From contig JAUIMM010000088.1 in assembly GCA_031769625.1 (NCBI GenBank), forward strand, positions 5,223,501 through 5,287,500: DNA of 64,000 bases, written 5' to 3'. Origin of the DNA: Taudactylus pleione. Its lineage: Eukaryota; Chordata; Amphibia; Anura; Myobatrachidae. The notes beneath the pieces were generated by a model that was not told where the DNA came from, did not search any database, and was given only the letters and a program-made list of their open reading frames with translations. The position numbers and the translations under genes are program-made. Of the stretch, positions 20,770 to 32,645 are shown piece after piece (the stretch's first letter is position 1; the number at the start of each line of letters is the position of its first letter).

Positions 20770-21810
20770 TTACTGCCAAAGCCAAGGGCCAGTACTCTCT
20801 GCTCATTCTTCTAGACCTCTGCTGTTTTTGACACTGTGGACCACCCTCTTCACCACTCATGACTCCTCTCCCCCCCACATCCTTTTTCAGTGGGTGTTCC
20901 CCAAGGTTTCTTTTCTTGGACCCCGCCTAATCTTCCTCTATACATCCTCTTTAGGTGAACTCATCAGCTCTTTTGCCCTCCATTATCATCTCTATGCTGA
21001 TGATACTCAGATCTACTTTTCCTCCCTTGACCTCTCCCCCTCTCTCCTCACTCGTATCTCTGACTGTCGCTCTGCTATCTCTTCCTGGATGTTCCAGCAA
21101 TTTCTTAAACTTAATATGTCTATTACTGAGCTGATCATCTTCCCACCCTCCCAGATAACCTCACATACCACTATTTCTTTATCAATTGATGGCACAACTA
21201 TCTACTCTAGCCCCAAAGTGCACTGTCTTAGAGTTATCCTGGACTCTTTCTCCTTCAAACCACATATCCAGCACCTCTCGCAGACCTGTCGTTTCTATCT
21301 CAAAAATATTTCCAAGATCAGATCCTTTCTCCCCCAGGATGCTACTAAAACCCTCATACATTCACTGGTCATCTCCAGATTGGACTACTGTAACCTCCTC
21401 CTATCTGGCCTCCCATCTATCTCCTCTCCAGTCGCCCTCAATGCTGCTGCTTGGCTCATCTTCCTCTCCAAACGTTCTACATCTGTCTCCCCTCTCCTAC
21501 AAGCCCTTCACTTGCTCTCCTTCCCCTTCAGAACTCAATTCAAGGTTCTTATACTCACCCATTCCACTCCCATTTACTGTACATCTTTTCACTCTCTTGT
21601 CCGCCCTCTTTGTTTCAACAAATGCACGCCACCTCTCATTCCAACTGATTACTTCCTCCCACTCCTGCCTCCAAGATTTTGCTCGTGCTGCTCCTTACCT
21701 ATGGAACTCTCTCCCTCTTCCCATCAGACTCTCCACCTCTCTACAATCCTTCAAACGGGCTCTCAAGACCTACTACTTCATCAAAGCCTTCCAGCTCTCA
21801 TCCTAACTTG
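20770..21810 (+). pseudogene. L2 reverse transcriptase remnant
   Basis: C-terminal part of the ORF2 reverse transcriptase. The fingers region and the endonuclease are absent through 5' truncation. The YADD catalytic motif is intact, but the frame changes between about 21186 and 21480, with the last block ([11 protein letters not shown]...[13 protein letters not shown]) in another frame. Non-functional. Confidence 0.9.
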
Positions 21811-22147
21811 CTGCTACATGCTCTTTCCTCCCTGTCTACCCCATCTGTGTCATGTCTTTTTGTCTGCCCCTCTTCTTTAGAATGTAAGCTCTTACAAGCA
21901 GGGCCCTCTACCCTCTTGTTCTTCTCTTTACTTTCATCTACTTCTAACTCTCCACTAGGGCACCTAACACTTGGTTGCTTATGCTCTGTTGCGTATATGG
22001 GTGTTATGGTCGTTAATGTAGCAATGTATATTATCCACGTCCGTGTCCTGCATTGTATTGTATTGTACTGTAGGTCACCGGTCACTTATTTGTTTATGTA
22101 CTATGTAAGGTTCTGCGGAACACTTGTTGTGCCATATAAATAAATAA

Positions 22148-22169
22148 TAATAATAGTATTATTATTATT

Positions 22170-22198
<29 letters not shown>
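22148..22198. repeat. (AAT)n microsatellite at the L2 3' end
   Basis: Trinucleotide run directly after ATATAAATAAATAATAATAA. It is the LINE tail. Confidence 0.9.
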
Positions 22199-22202
<4 letters not shown>

Positions 22203-22350
22203 CATACTGCATTACCTATATGTTTCCGATTATGCATTCCATACAACCACACTGCATTACTTATATGTTTCTAATTATTTATTGCTTATAACCATACTGC
22301 ATTACTGATGTTTCCAATTATTGATTGCATACAACCATACTGAATTACTT
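22199..22350. repeat. 45-bp minisatellite, right block
   Basis: Three to four degenerate units with ACCATACTGCATTACC, continuing the array interrupted by the L2 fragment. These edge units are more diverged than the central ones. Confidence 0.85.
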
Positions 22351-24190
22351 TTAATGTAGTTAATTAGCTAAGTGTCTATATGCTTGGTGTGACCTAGAGA
22401 AGCATTTGCTACCAGGCCAGCTACTGGGAATTTCCATGTGTTTAATTTTACCTAGCAAAGACTCAGTTCTTTCTTTTGGAAATGTATAACTCAGAATGCT
22501 TATATGGCTCATGTTGATCGTTCTAGAGAACTTGAAATTACAGCGCCAGTAGGCATCATTTTTGTAATGCAACAAAAGGAAACATGAGGTGATGGGAAAA
22601 GAGACATCACTGTGCCTGTTGAATCCTACATAGAATTTTCAGTTTCCCTGGTTTGAAAGCTCTGGGGAATGACCTTAGACAGATTGGCAGACTCACAGTG
22701 TCCATTAGTTAACTGTTGGAACGCTGTGCTGGTAATGCAACTAATTGTATGAGGAGAGACGTCATTGCCTTAACTTCCATAAAAACAGGAGGAATCAGTG
22801 TTCTCACAATGCTACTCTGGGCTGTTGTGCCAGCAAACTCCTTGACCTTTGATCTATGTCTCAATTTAAAGTTCTGGCGTTTATTAAAAAGATTTCTCAT
22901 CCACAGTAATACAATCATGTATAAAGCAACCACCAGAGGTTCTCAGTAGGAAATCAACAGATCTATGTGCTGTAGACTGTTGAGAGGTGAGTTCTTGCAG
23001 CAGGAGGTAGTTCAAGCACATCCTTGTGTAGACAAGAAAACTAAAGTTGGAATTCATTCAGTGTGTCCCATCTGACTGACACTTGCAATACATGTTTTGT
23101 TGTTTCTGATAAACTGTTAGAAGGATTTCTTTTCTTCCAAGACATTCCTACAAGGTTTGCTGGAACCTCCTTGGTAGGAGGGTAACGTCAAGCCTTACCC
23201 TCCTACCAAGTATCACAAGTGATCCCTGGGAAATTGTACTGGGCTGAGAGAGTGATGAGATAAGTGATGAGATAAGATAAGAGAGAGACACTTTGGTCTT
23301 CCAATAAATGAGTCAGGAGAAGAGATACTGTATATAACAAAAGTTAAATACAATTATTGCAGATGCTGTAATGATTTTGAAAATAAGTCATATATATGTC
23401 ATTATTCTTTCAGTATGTTTATGAACAAACAAAGGTAAAGTATGTAACCTACTTTGTATTTAACATTAAAGGGAATGTAGCAAGATAGGTCCAAAAGGGG
23501 TGCCTAGGCGAGCAGAAGAAGCAATGTAGAGAGGTGTCCTGCTGGAAACACTTTTGTGGGCGGCGCTGGAACCAGGCATCGATCCCAGTGCCAACGGAGG
23601 AGCCACTGGTGGTTTTCAAATTTGGCTCAAGGTGCCAGCCAATCACAGCTGGTGGACCGGCTGGGGGCTTTTGAAAAAGAGCTTACACTGACCCCCTTGT
23701 TGTTCAGGTGAAGTCCAGCAAAAGTCAAGTAGCCGGCGGGGTCAAGACAGCATCGAGAGGCAAGAACAGTTCCAGTCCTTGGTGAGCTTGGGAGTGACGC
23801 TAACCCCATGTAGGGAATGGCTGACTCAGGGATACCCCTCTGTGTCCACCAAGATCGGCAATGCGGGTAAGATCCCTGCCTTTATAATTGTCACCCTAGA
23901 TCATCTGTAGGACCGGATTATAGGCACAAATAGGGGGCCCCGACACCTTGTTTCCTTTCAGCAGCCGCCGAGGAGCTTCATCACAGTCACAGTCTCATGA
24001 GATTATGATGCCAAATCTCACGAGACTGTGGCTGGTCGGACCAGAGCCCAAGCAGTAACCCAGGTTGCCTGCAGTGTGTGACAGCGTGAGGCAGAGCAGC
24101 TGAGTGGAACTCCGATGTGTCATGTTACTCTGCTTCTGCGTGTCACCTGGCCATGGAACAGAAGAGGAGAGAGCCTGTGTGCAAGTAGGT
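22351..24190. other. No gene recognised; one strong hairpin
   Basis: Nothing coding is recognisable. At 23170-23210 CTTGGTAGGAGGGTAA pairs perfectly with TTACCCTCCTACCAAG across a 9-nt loop. Near 23985-24020 TCTCATGAGA.. and ..TCTCACGAGACTG form an imperfect inverted repeat. Confidence 0.5.
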
Positions 24191-24197
24191 AATTGTG

Positions 24198-24416
24198 TGT
24201 GTGTGTGTATATATATATATTTGCACTTGAAATTACAGTTATTACATTTGCTTTTAAATGTAATATACTTGGTGTTTCAAATTCAAATATATATATAAGA
24301 CTTATAGCAAAGTATTGCTGTGCTTTCATTTGTTGGCTGTGAAGTCTTGCTGAGTGCCGTCCTTTGCCCTGGTCTTGTGTTTATTATTAGGAAGGGCACC
24401 GAAGCAGAGAGTGCTG

Positions 24417-24459
<43 letters not shown>
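24198..24459. repeat. (TG/TA)n and (AT)n microsatellites
   Basis: TGTG then TATA run at about 24196-24220, and a long AT run at about 24418-24459. The AT run follows GAGAGTGCTGC, resembling other repeats here that end in AT microsatellites. Confidence 0.9.
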
Positions 24460-24462
<3 letters not shown>

Positions 24463-26144
24463 AAATAGGTGGTTAGGGCACCAATATAATTGTGATGGAT
24501 TGAAGTAGGTGTGTGACTTAATAACAATCGTGCTAAAACGAAAGAAAATAAAAATGTAGCAACAATGCCTAATATTTAAAGGCGTCAAGTCTATGTCAAT
24601 GATAAAAAATACTGGTAGAAGTATTGGAAAACAACTAGATAAAACTGATTGACTGCAGAGCGACTAGTTTGCTAAAGTGCACAAACGAGTGTTACCCGAG
24701 TAAACTCTTTGGTTCAACTCAAATGAGGCACTGCTTTAATGTGCATATACACATTGTGTGAATCAAGGAAAATAAAGTACTGGTGCCAATAAGTATATAT
24801 AAATAATTAAACAATTTATTCAGAGACACATAACAATGAGAAGAAAATATAAAATGAAAAATAAAAACAGTTAATAAAAATACAAAAATCAATCAGCCTT
24901 TTCAAAAGGGTAAGAACATATGGGTAAAATCGTGTAGTGCAGGTGCTAGGCCCGGGAGCACTTGTGATCAGGCTCTAGGCCCGTGTCCCCATAATAGGTT
25001 GGATGCTAGATCAGCGCCCCCCTTGATAGGTTGGGCACTAAGCCCGTTCCCCCTGTGCCAGGATTGGCACTGGGGGAGGGCACCAGCGGGGATGTGGTGT
25101 TCTTTGTATTCAGTTACATTTTATATGGAAAATTTGAATTTTACATATACTAATAACATTGTCAGGACACTATTATCTTATTATGTGATATCTCATTACA
25201 TTACATTACAATGTGTTCAAATAGGGTAATCTGACTTTTTAAAATATTATATATTGCTGCCAAGACGCATTTCTATGCTATCGTTGGGCGAAAGTATATG
25301 TATTTGTACGTCTGATGTAGAAATACTGGTGTGCTTACAGTTGGACATAGATTTAGATAGTCAATATACTCGTACAAATACAGTATATAACCACATTTAT
25401 GCAAGATATACTTTAGTATACATACAGTATGTTCAGGGAGCAAAAGACATGTCTATCAATAGAGTACCAACTGTATGGTAAAGTGGTAGAATATTTTTTG
25501 CATTGGATAATGGTCACAAATACTATTTGCAATTACTCATTGAATACAGATGGGTCTTTGTTGTATTTGATTATAGATCTTTGGAATAAAAGTTTCCCAG
25601 CTAATGAATTGGCTATATAAATGTATAAAGCCATGCCACATAAGACGAACCATCACCAAGTTTTTAAACTGGATGTGATTTTATTTGGCCCGTTATTGTT
25701 TTAATTACTATTAGGGGATGATTCCGTTTCAGCGGGTTCATTGGATGTCATCAGAGGCTGACTTCTGCTCATAGCCAATGGAGGTGCAAGCAAAGATTAG
25801 CCTACTCTAATTGCATTTATAAGTAATTGAATCGACCCCTAAATGCTCTGATGTACATAAGTAAATAGCAACCTCTGCATAGAATTTATCTTTTCTTACA
25901 TTTGCAAAACGGATTTGTATTTCAGCATATGTACTCTTTCCTCCTGGAAAGGTCCCCTGATCTCTGACTGAAAAACATGAAGCAGAGAGAGGAGAAGGGG
26001 CTGTGCTGGGAAGAGAGAGGCGTCCCAAAACTTCTGCCCTCACATTTTATTTCATGTGACTGTGGTTGCCATAGAAGTTAGCAAACTGTAAATCATTCAA
26101 AGCAGGTTGAAACAAAAAGAAATGTAAAAAAGAATACTGCAATA
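24460..26144. other. No feature recognised
   Basis: AT-rich, including an A-rich stretch at about 24780-24890. A small G/C-richer block at 24940-25090 repeats a TAGGCCCG..CCCC motif three times (TAGGCCCGGGAGC, TAGGCCCGTGTCC, TAAGCCCGTTCCC). No coding signature. Confidence 0.45.
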
Positions 26145-26315
26145 GGGTTCATTTACTAAAATGGAAAAATAGAAAAAAAAAAGAAAGCGAAAATTGAGGT
26201 GTTGCTAATACCAATCAGAATCTATCTATTGTTAATCTAGTACATTCTAGAAAATGATAGCTGAAACCTGATTGTTTGCTATGGACAACACCTTGGTTTT
26301 AATAAATCTACCCTC
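26145..26315. mobile_element. Diverged palindromic MITE
   Basis: GGGTTCATTTACTAAAATGG at the left and AATAAATCTACCC at the right, with TGTTGCTAATACCAATCAGA and CTGATTGTTTGCTATGGACAACA as inner arms. It is a decayed relative of the MITE at 9850-11210. Confidence 0.75.
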
Positions 26316-26948
26316 ATGCCACTTCTTACAGCAAGCCACAGTGATTTATGTTAATAAAACGCACAATATTTTTTTTGGGATTGCAGATATAATTAAATCA
26401 AGCTACTAGTAATTACCTGGAGTTACAAGGCTACAGCACTTCTGTAGGAGCCATTCAGCCATGAAAAATCAATTCTTCACTCTGCTAGAGAGAGACTCTA
26501 CTGAGCATGCTCTGCTGATAGTGGTTTGCGATTGACAACAGAGCGCTCTCTTCCTCCCCCACTACTCAGATCCCATATTAGTTTTACCATTTGCTGTATA
26601 ATAAACCTCATCAAACATCACAGCTGCGTAAAGCTGCTAACTGCCCTTAATTTCCATGTACATTCTAACGTTTTAAGGATTTGTCCCTGGAAATATTTGT
26701 GCCTGCTATTCACTAATGACCAAATACACAATAAGATTTAGATTTTTCTGCATGTTATATGCAGTACTTACCATCTATTCTTATTCTCCAGGTGTCAGAA
26801 GTTAATATTTAAATATAAAAAATGAGTATTTTAATTCCAGCTAGTACACTACTCTCACATTCCATTAACATGACATGCTGCATGCGCCAATGTGTGTGAC
26901 ATTATCGCATGTAATGTAACTGCATAGTTGCATTCTCGCAGCAGGTAA
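26316..26948. other. No feature recognised
   Basis: AT-rich non-coding DNA. Confidence 0.5.
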
Positions 26949-27135
26949 AGGCCCCCATACATCAGAGATTAATTGCAGCAATCGTACAATTTGCAATCGA
27001 TTGTGTATAAAAATCTTTCCCTTTTTCAATCGATTGTGGCAATTCTGCAATCGATTGAAAAAGGGAAAGATTTTTATACACAATTTATTGCAAATTGCAC
27101 GATTGCTGCAATCAATCTCTGATGTATGGGGGCCT
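26949..27135. mobile_element. Fully palindromic MITE, 187 bp
   Basis: AGGCCCCCATACATCAGAG and CTCTGATGTATGGGGGCCT close a stem that continues almost perfectly to the centre (ATCGATTG repeats near 26997-27055). Flanking trinucleotides are TAA and GAA, suggesting a decayed 3-bp duplication. Confidence 0.9.
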
Positions 27136-27654
27136 GAAGTTAGTTTATCTAAAAAATACAGTTTAAAATGTTGCCAGCTATGCAAACACCCATGCAGGGA
27201 ATTGGAGGCATGAGCATCAGATGTGGCAAAATAAAGATGCATTTCATTCATACTGTACTTCACGGTGTCGTCTAAGCCTTGAAACATTTTTAGTGCTGAA
27301 ATGTAGTCATTACAAGCCATGGTTATATTACCCACAGCCCTGCCTCCAGCCTATCACATAACACTGGCTGCTGGGCCACTGGGGATGTGATGTGCAGTGA
27401 TTTCTCTGACACCTGATCTCACCCTTTCAGTACTGCACAGCACCAGCCAACTCATGTAACAACTCCAATACCACACAGTGATGTTACTGTAACTCAGAGG
27501 AAAAAAAGCAACACCCAGCCATAACAATGAATGCACATATGCATATAATAATGTTTTGTGTGTATGATAACTGATGCCTCAATGTTTTCTATAATTAGAT
27601 AAGATAAAGTTGAATTAAATCCAATATGTTACAAATGAGTAAAGTTTAATATTT
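27136..27654. other. No feature recognised
   Basis: AT-rich non-coding DNA. Confidence 0.5.
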
Positions 27655-28470
27655 AGGGGCCTATTTATCAAATAATATTTGCGGGATATTTCCCCAAAAC
27701 ACCCATTTTTGGGGGATACCTGCAAATATTAAGGATCCCCCGAATGTATGAAGGAGGGACCACAGTAGACATCTCCAATATTTGCTCTGGTCTCTCCCAG
27801 CAGCGGCTCCTACCCTCTTGAATGAGGGGGCTGCCGCTGCCCATGCTGTCTGCACTGCACTAGTCTTCCAGAGAGGAGGAGACAGTCACAGTGACAGGCC
27901 GGCTGGGTCCTGACACCTGCATAATGAGCATATGAAGACTGACTCATATGCACAAGCGGCTATGGGATCGCACATGTGCAAAACACATCAGCATCTGCTG
28001 CTGCTCCTAGAAGCTGGGTAAGGCTGCCCGAAAAACAGAGGAGTGGCTTCCCACTGGAAACAAGATCTCTGCTAATTGCAGCCCGAGGGGGAGAAAACAC
28101 CTCTCTCTGAGACTGCCTGTTGTGTGTGTGACTGGCAGGTAGCGCTTCCAATGGGAAGCCACTGCCAGTCACAGTGCAGCCAGTTGCCCCCAGTGACACA
28201 TGTGCCCGGCGCGGATTCGCATTGGCTGCCGCGGACCCAAACCAGGAAGACTAGTGCAGTGCAGGCAGCACGGGCAGCGGCAGCCCCCTCAGCATGATAG
28301 CATTACGCTCTGACACGGCTTCCAGCTCTTCGCCAGGATGGGCTTTTATAGGAGTCTGTTTCCTGGCAAGAGGATTTTAGTAAAGTTGCATACTGTATTC
28401 ATCTTCACTTTGCAAATTTGCACAAAATATATTTATCAGATCCGCATTATAAATGAGGATTGTGATAAGT
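27655..28470. repeat. Inverted-repeat element with 43-bp arms
   Basis: Near 27828-27870 GGGGGCTGCCGCTGCCCATG..AGTCTTCC is the near-exact inverse of GGAAGACTAG..GGGCAGCGGCAGCCCCC at about 28244-28291. The sequence between is about 375 bp and contains further short inverted segments (GTGGCTTCCC / GGGAAGCCAC). Outer limits (GGGGCCTATTTATC at 27656 and TATTTATCAGATCCGC near 28430) are tentative. Probably a DNA-transposon derivative. Confidence 0.65.
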
Positions 28471-28642
28471 ATGCCCTTTAATCTCTCTATGACCATCTTG
28501 ACAAGTTACAATTAGTTTACTATGGTTATTTGCCTTGTTATCTTGGTAATGCTCATATTTTTCTTAAATGTAATGTAACCTCAACAGATTTTTTTAAATG
28601 TAATTTTGACTAACACAGGAAAGTAGTGTATTTAAAACACAT

Positions 28643-28948
28643 AGGGGTCTATTTACTAAGCCTTGGCTGGAGATAAAGTGAATGGAGATAAAGTACCAGC
28701 CAATCAGCTCCTAAATGCCATGTCACAGGCTGTGTTTAAAAAATTAGTTAGGAGCTGGTTGGCTGGTACTTTATCTCTGTCCACTTTATCTTCATCCAAG
28801 GCTTAGTACATAGACCCCAAAGTACCAACCAATCAGCTCCTAACTGTCATTTTGCAAACACAGCCTGTAAAGTGACAGTTAGGAGCTGAGTGCTTGGTAC
28901 TTTATCTCCATCCACTTTATCTCTCTCCAAGGCTTAGTACATAGACCT
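28643..28948. mobile_element. Palindromic MITE (GGGGTCTATTTACTAA family), one and a half copies
   Basis: 28643-28818 is a complete palindrome. It is followed directly by a second set of inner arms (ACCAATCAGCTCCTAACTGTCA .. TGACAGTTAGGAGCTGA) and a second right end (CTTAGTACATAGACC). This looks like a tandem or nested pair sharing one end. Confidence 0.8.
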
Positions 28949-29264
28949 TATAGTTTCTGACTCACAAGTCTTATGCAGGGTAATGTGTCAATTTGGGTAG
29001 GGTCAATTGAATGATTTTGCTTTGCACATGCCCAAAAAGATAGTTACCACTTTGCATATGGTCACCCCTGCAGCTTTATTAATGAAAGCAAATAGCGCTT
29101 GTGATTTGCGGCAAACTCTGCATATTCATTTGTCTAGTGTACATGAAAGCATGAGTCTGGCTCTTTGTTATGGTGTAGTGCAAAATATCAAGCTAAATGC
29201 AGTGTTAGTAAATAAGCCCTCTGTCATCTTATATGTTACCTACTGTGTCTGTTCATTATCTTTT

Positions 29265-29432
29265 AAGCTCTAAGCTTTTCTGAGCAGTCTACTATTGTGT
29301 TTCGTAGTTGTGCAAGTGCATTATGTAATTGTTATATTGCCCTGTATATTCTAATGTGTACATCGCTGTAGAATATGTTGGTGCTTTATAAAATAATAAA
29401 AGTAATAATAATAATAATAATAATAACAATAA
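29265..29432 (+). mobile_element. L2/CR1-type LINE 3' tail
   Basis: TTAAGCTCTAAGC..TGAGCAG, then GTTGGTGCTTTATAAAATAATAA and an AAT microsatellite: the 3'-terminal pattern of vertebrate L2/CR1 copies. No coding part remains. Confidence 0.7.
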
Positions 29433-30039
29433 TAACTGCAATAAGCTAAGTGGCCAGGCTGAATAGTCTTGGTTTGTCAACAGCAGTCTATAGTATGTTG
29501 CTCACATAGAATGTGTCTGCGGCTACTGAAGTCAGTGCAAGGGATGTTCTGGGGATGGGTGTCAGCGGAGGCCTGGACACACAGTGATAGAGTGGTCTAT
29601 TAATTAAACTGAACATTTGGAAATGCAAAGCCAGATGAAAAATGGAGGCAATTTGATGTGATAAAAATCAAACAGGTTTTGCTATATTCATTTAGAACCT
29701 AAGTAAAATGATTGCTGTAAAAATATCTAATTGGCATGCACTTTTCACATCAATTATATTTGAAGCCTCCTCCAGGCGAGTCAATTTGTTGATTTCTATC
29801 TTCCTTTCCTCACTCTCTCTTTTTCTCTGTAGTATCTACATTCTCCTATTGCTCATTGAATAATGAATTGTGGCAGGACGTTCCCTGGCAGTTTACTGAT
29901 TATCCTGCGAGCACCTTTCATCTTATACATAAGGGGCCTGATTTAATCGTAAAGATACCCCATTTGCGTATTAACAAAGATTCATCTGCACACATGCGTG
30001 TCCATGCCTATAGTTATATTTTGTATACATCTTAAGATA
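29433..30039. other. No gene recognised
   Basis: Non-coding. GGGGCCTGATTTAATCG at 29936 resembles the end of a GGGCCTGATT-type MITE, but I could not find its partner; the Tc1 at 30042 may have split it. Confidence 0.4.
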
Positions 30040-30298
30040 TACAGTCAGGTGCATAAATATTTGGGACATTGACAGAATTTTCATATTTTGGTCTCTATTC
30101 ACCACCACAATGGCTTTGAAATGAAACAAACAAGATGTGCTTTAACTGCAGACTTTCAGATTTAATTTGAGGGTAATTACATCCAAATTAGGTGAACGGT
30201 GTACGAATTACAACGGTTTCTATATGTGCCTCCCACTTTTTAAGGGGCCAAAAGTAATGGGACAACCTAAACAATCCTAAATCTAACTTTCACTTTTT

Positions 30299-31389
30299 AA
30301 TACTTTGTTGCAAATCCTTTGCAGGCAATTACAGCCTGAAGTCTGGAACGCATAGACATCACCAGACGCTGGGTTTCATCCCTGGTGATGCTCTGCCAGG
30401 CCTCTACTGCAAATGTCTTCAGTTCCTCCTTGTTCTTGGGGCATTTTCCCTTCAGTTTTGTCTTCATCAAGTGAAATGCATGCTAATCGGATTCAGGTCA
30501 GGGGATTGACTTGGCCATTGCATAACATTCCACTTTTTAGCCTTAAAAAACTCTTTGGTTGCTTTTGCAGTATGCTTCGGGTCATTGTCCATGTGCACTG
30601 TGAAGCAGTATGCTACGGGTCATTGTCCATCTGCACTGTGAAGCGCCGTCTAATGAGTTCTGAAGCATTTGACTGAATATGAGCATATAATATTTCCCGA
30701 AACACTTCAGAATTCATTCTGCTGCTTTTGTCAGCAGTCACATCATCAATAAATACAAGGGAACCAGTTCCATTGGCAGCCATACATGCCCACGCCATGA
30801 CACTACCACCACCATGCTTCACTGATGATGTGGTATGTTTTGGATAATGAGCAGTTCCTTTCCTTCTCCATACTCTTCTCTTCCCATCACTCTGGTACAA
30901 GTTGATCTTTGTCTCATCTGTCCATAGGATGTTGTTCCAGAACTGTAATGGCTTTTTTAGATGTTGTTTGGCAAACTCTAATCTGGTCTTCCTGTTTTTG
31001 AGGCTCACCAATGGTTTACATCTTGTGGTGAACCCTCTATATTCACTCTTGTGAAGTCTTCTCTTGATTGTTGACTTTGACACATATACACCTACCTCCT
31101 GGAGAGTGTTCTTGATTTGGCCAACTGTTGTGAAGGGGTTTTTCTTCACCAGGGAAATAATTCTTCTGTCATCCACCACAGTTGTTTTCCGTGTTCTTCC
31201 GGGTCTTTTGGTGTTGCTGAGCTCTCCGGTGCGTTCTTTCTTTTTAAGAATGTTCCAAACAGTTGATTTGGCCACACTTAATGTTTTTGCTATCTCTCTG
31301 AAGGGTTTGTTTTGATTTTTCAGCCTAATGATGGCTTGCTTCACTGATAGTGACAGCTCTTTGGATCTCATATTGAGAGTCGACAGCAA
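30299..31389 (-). pseudogene. Tc1-like transposase, disrupted
   Basis: An open stretch of 258 codons (31389 to about 30613) contains the N-terminal helix-turn-helix (KQAIIRLKNQNKPFREIAKT), a second HTH with KSTIKRRLHK, a GRTRKTT AT-hook-like linker, WTDETKINLY (first catalytic Asp) and VQMDNDP (second Asp). Immediately after, a stop replaces the expected Lys of the DPKH motif, and about 40 bp encoding that motif are duplicated (30569-30606 and 30608-30645). The region that should carry the catalytic Glu (about 30299-30560) is frameshifted. Not functional. Confidence 0.9.
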
Positions 31390-31648
31390 CTGATTCCAAA
31401 TGCAAATGTCACACCTAGAATAAACTCCAGACCTTTTACCTGCTTAATTGATAATGAAATAATGAGGGAATAGCCCACACCTGTCCATGAAATAGCTTTT
31501 GAGTTGATAGTCCCGTTACTTTTGGCCCCTTAAAAAGTGGGAGGCACATATAGAAACCGTTGTAATTCCTACACCGTTCACCTGATTTGGATGTAATTAC
31601 CCTCAAATTAAATCTGAAAGTCTGCAGTTAAAGCACATCTTGTTTGTT

Positions 31649-31930
31649 TCATTTCAAAGCCATCGTGGTGGTGAATAGAGGCCAAAATATGAAAATTCTG
31701 TCAATGTCCCAATATTTGACAGTTGTTTTCCGTGGTCTTCCGGGTCTTTTGGTGTTGCTGAGCTCTCCGGTGCGTTCTTTCTTTTTAAGAATGATCCAAA
31801 TAGTTGATTTGGCCACACTTAATGTTTTTACTATCTCTCTGAAGGGTTTGTTTTGATTTTTCAGCCTAATGATGGCTTGCTTCACTGATAGTGACAGCTC
31901 TTTGGATCTCATATTGAGAGTCGACAGCAA
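31649..31930 (-). pseudogene. Tc1 transposase N-terminus, second copy
   Basis: About 70 codons identical or nearly so to the N-terminus of the transposase at 31389 (ELSLSVKQAIIRLKNQNKPF). It stops matching at GRPRKTT, where the reading frame runs into the terminal repeat of the first copy. It is a product of the tandem duplication. Confidence 0.88.
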
Positions 31931-32273
31931 CTGATTCCAAATGCAAATGTCACACCTAGAACCAACTCCAGACCTTTTACCTGCTTAATTGATAATGAAA
32001 TAATGAGGGAATAGCCAACACCTGTCCATGAAATATCTTTTGAGTTGATAGTCCCATTACTTTTGGCCCCTTAAAAAGTGGGAGGCACATATAGAAACCG
32101 TGGTAATTCCTACACCGTTCACCTGATTTGGATGTAATTACTCTCAAATTAAATCTGAAAGTCTGCAGTTAAAGCACATCTTGTTTGTTTCATTTCCAAG
32201 CCATCGTGGTGGTGAATAGAGGCCAAAATATGAAAATTCTGTCAATGTTCCAATATTTATGCACCTGACTGTA

Positions 32274-32642
32274 TGTAACCTGAAAACTGGCGTATATAGA
32301 TGTGCCCTAAGCATTGATTCATCATCAACTCCCAAATTTGCACCAATTTGAAATTTAAGAGTTTCTGCATGATTTTAGTAGCAGGGTAATTTAACATATG
32401 CAGGAGATATGGGATATATCCTGGGTTAGGCAATGTAACCTAGTATACTGCAGACACCATTATTAACAATGTGGACTGTAGTCTGAAGCAATTGAACAAG
32501 CTCCAGAAAATGTAGCTTTTCTCTTGTAACCTATGGATTACAGTAATGCTTTTATTTTAGGATTCCTCTCCAGTAACTACCGTTTGCACATGTGCTGCCT
32601 GATGAGTGACCATTCACATTAGGCCAGCAGGCTCCAAACCTG
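32274..32642. other. No feature recognised
   Basis: Non-coding sequence between the Tc1 element and a MITE. Confidence 0.5.
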
Positions 32643-32645
32643 TAA

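Larger units (their letters stand above)
20736..22198 (+). mobile_element. L2-type LINE fragment, 5'-truncated
   Basis: The segment encodes the C-terminal half of a non-LTR reverse transcriptase. It keeps the catalytic YADD box (YADDTQIY, about 20991-21014), then the [12 protein letters not shown] region and the conserved tail ([33 protein letters not shown]). Frameshifts split it over two plus-strand frames. The 3' end has GTAAGCTC..CAAGCAGGGCCCTC and GCCATATAAATAAATAATAA, then an AAT microsatellite, as in vertebrate L2 elements. It sits within the 45-bp minisatellite, which continues on the far side. Confidence 0.9.
30042..32271 (-). mobile_element. Tc1/mariner element with duplicated transposase-5' end
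   Basis: CAGTCAGGTGCATAAATATT at the left and ATTTATGCACCTGACTG at the right are flanked by TA (30040-30041, 32272-32273). The inverted ends are long, about 210 bp. The sequence from the transposase N-terminus out to the terminal repeat occurs twice in tandem (about 31178-31718 and 31723-32271, joined at ATATTTGACAGTTG). The element is therefore about 0.55 kb longer than a simple copy. Confidence 0.92.
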
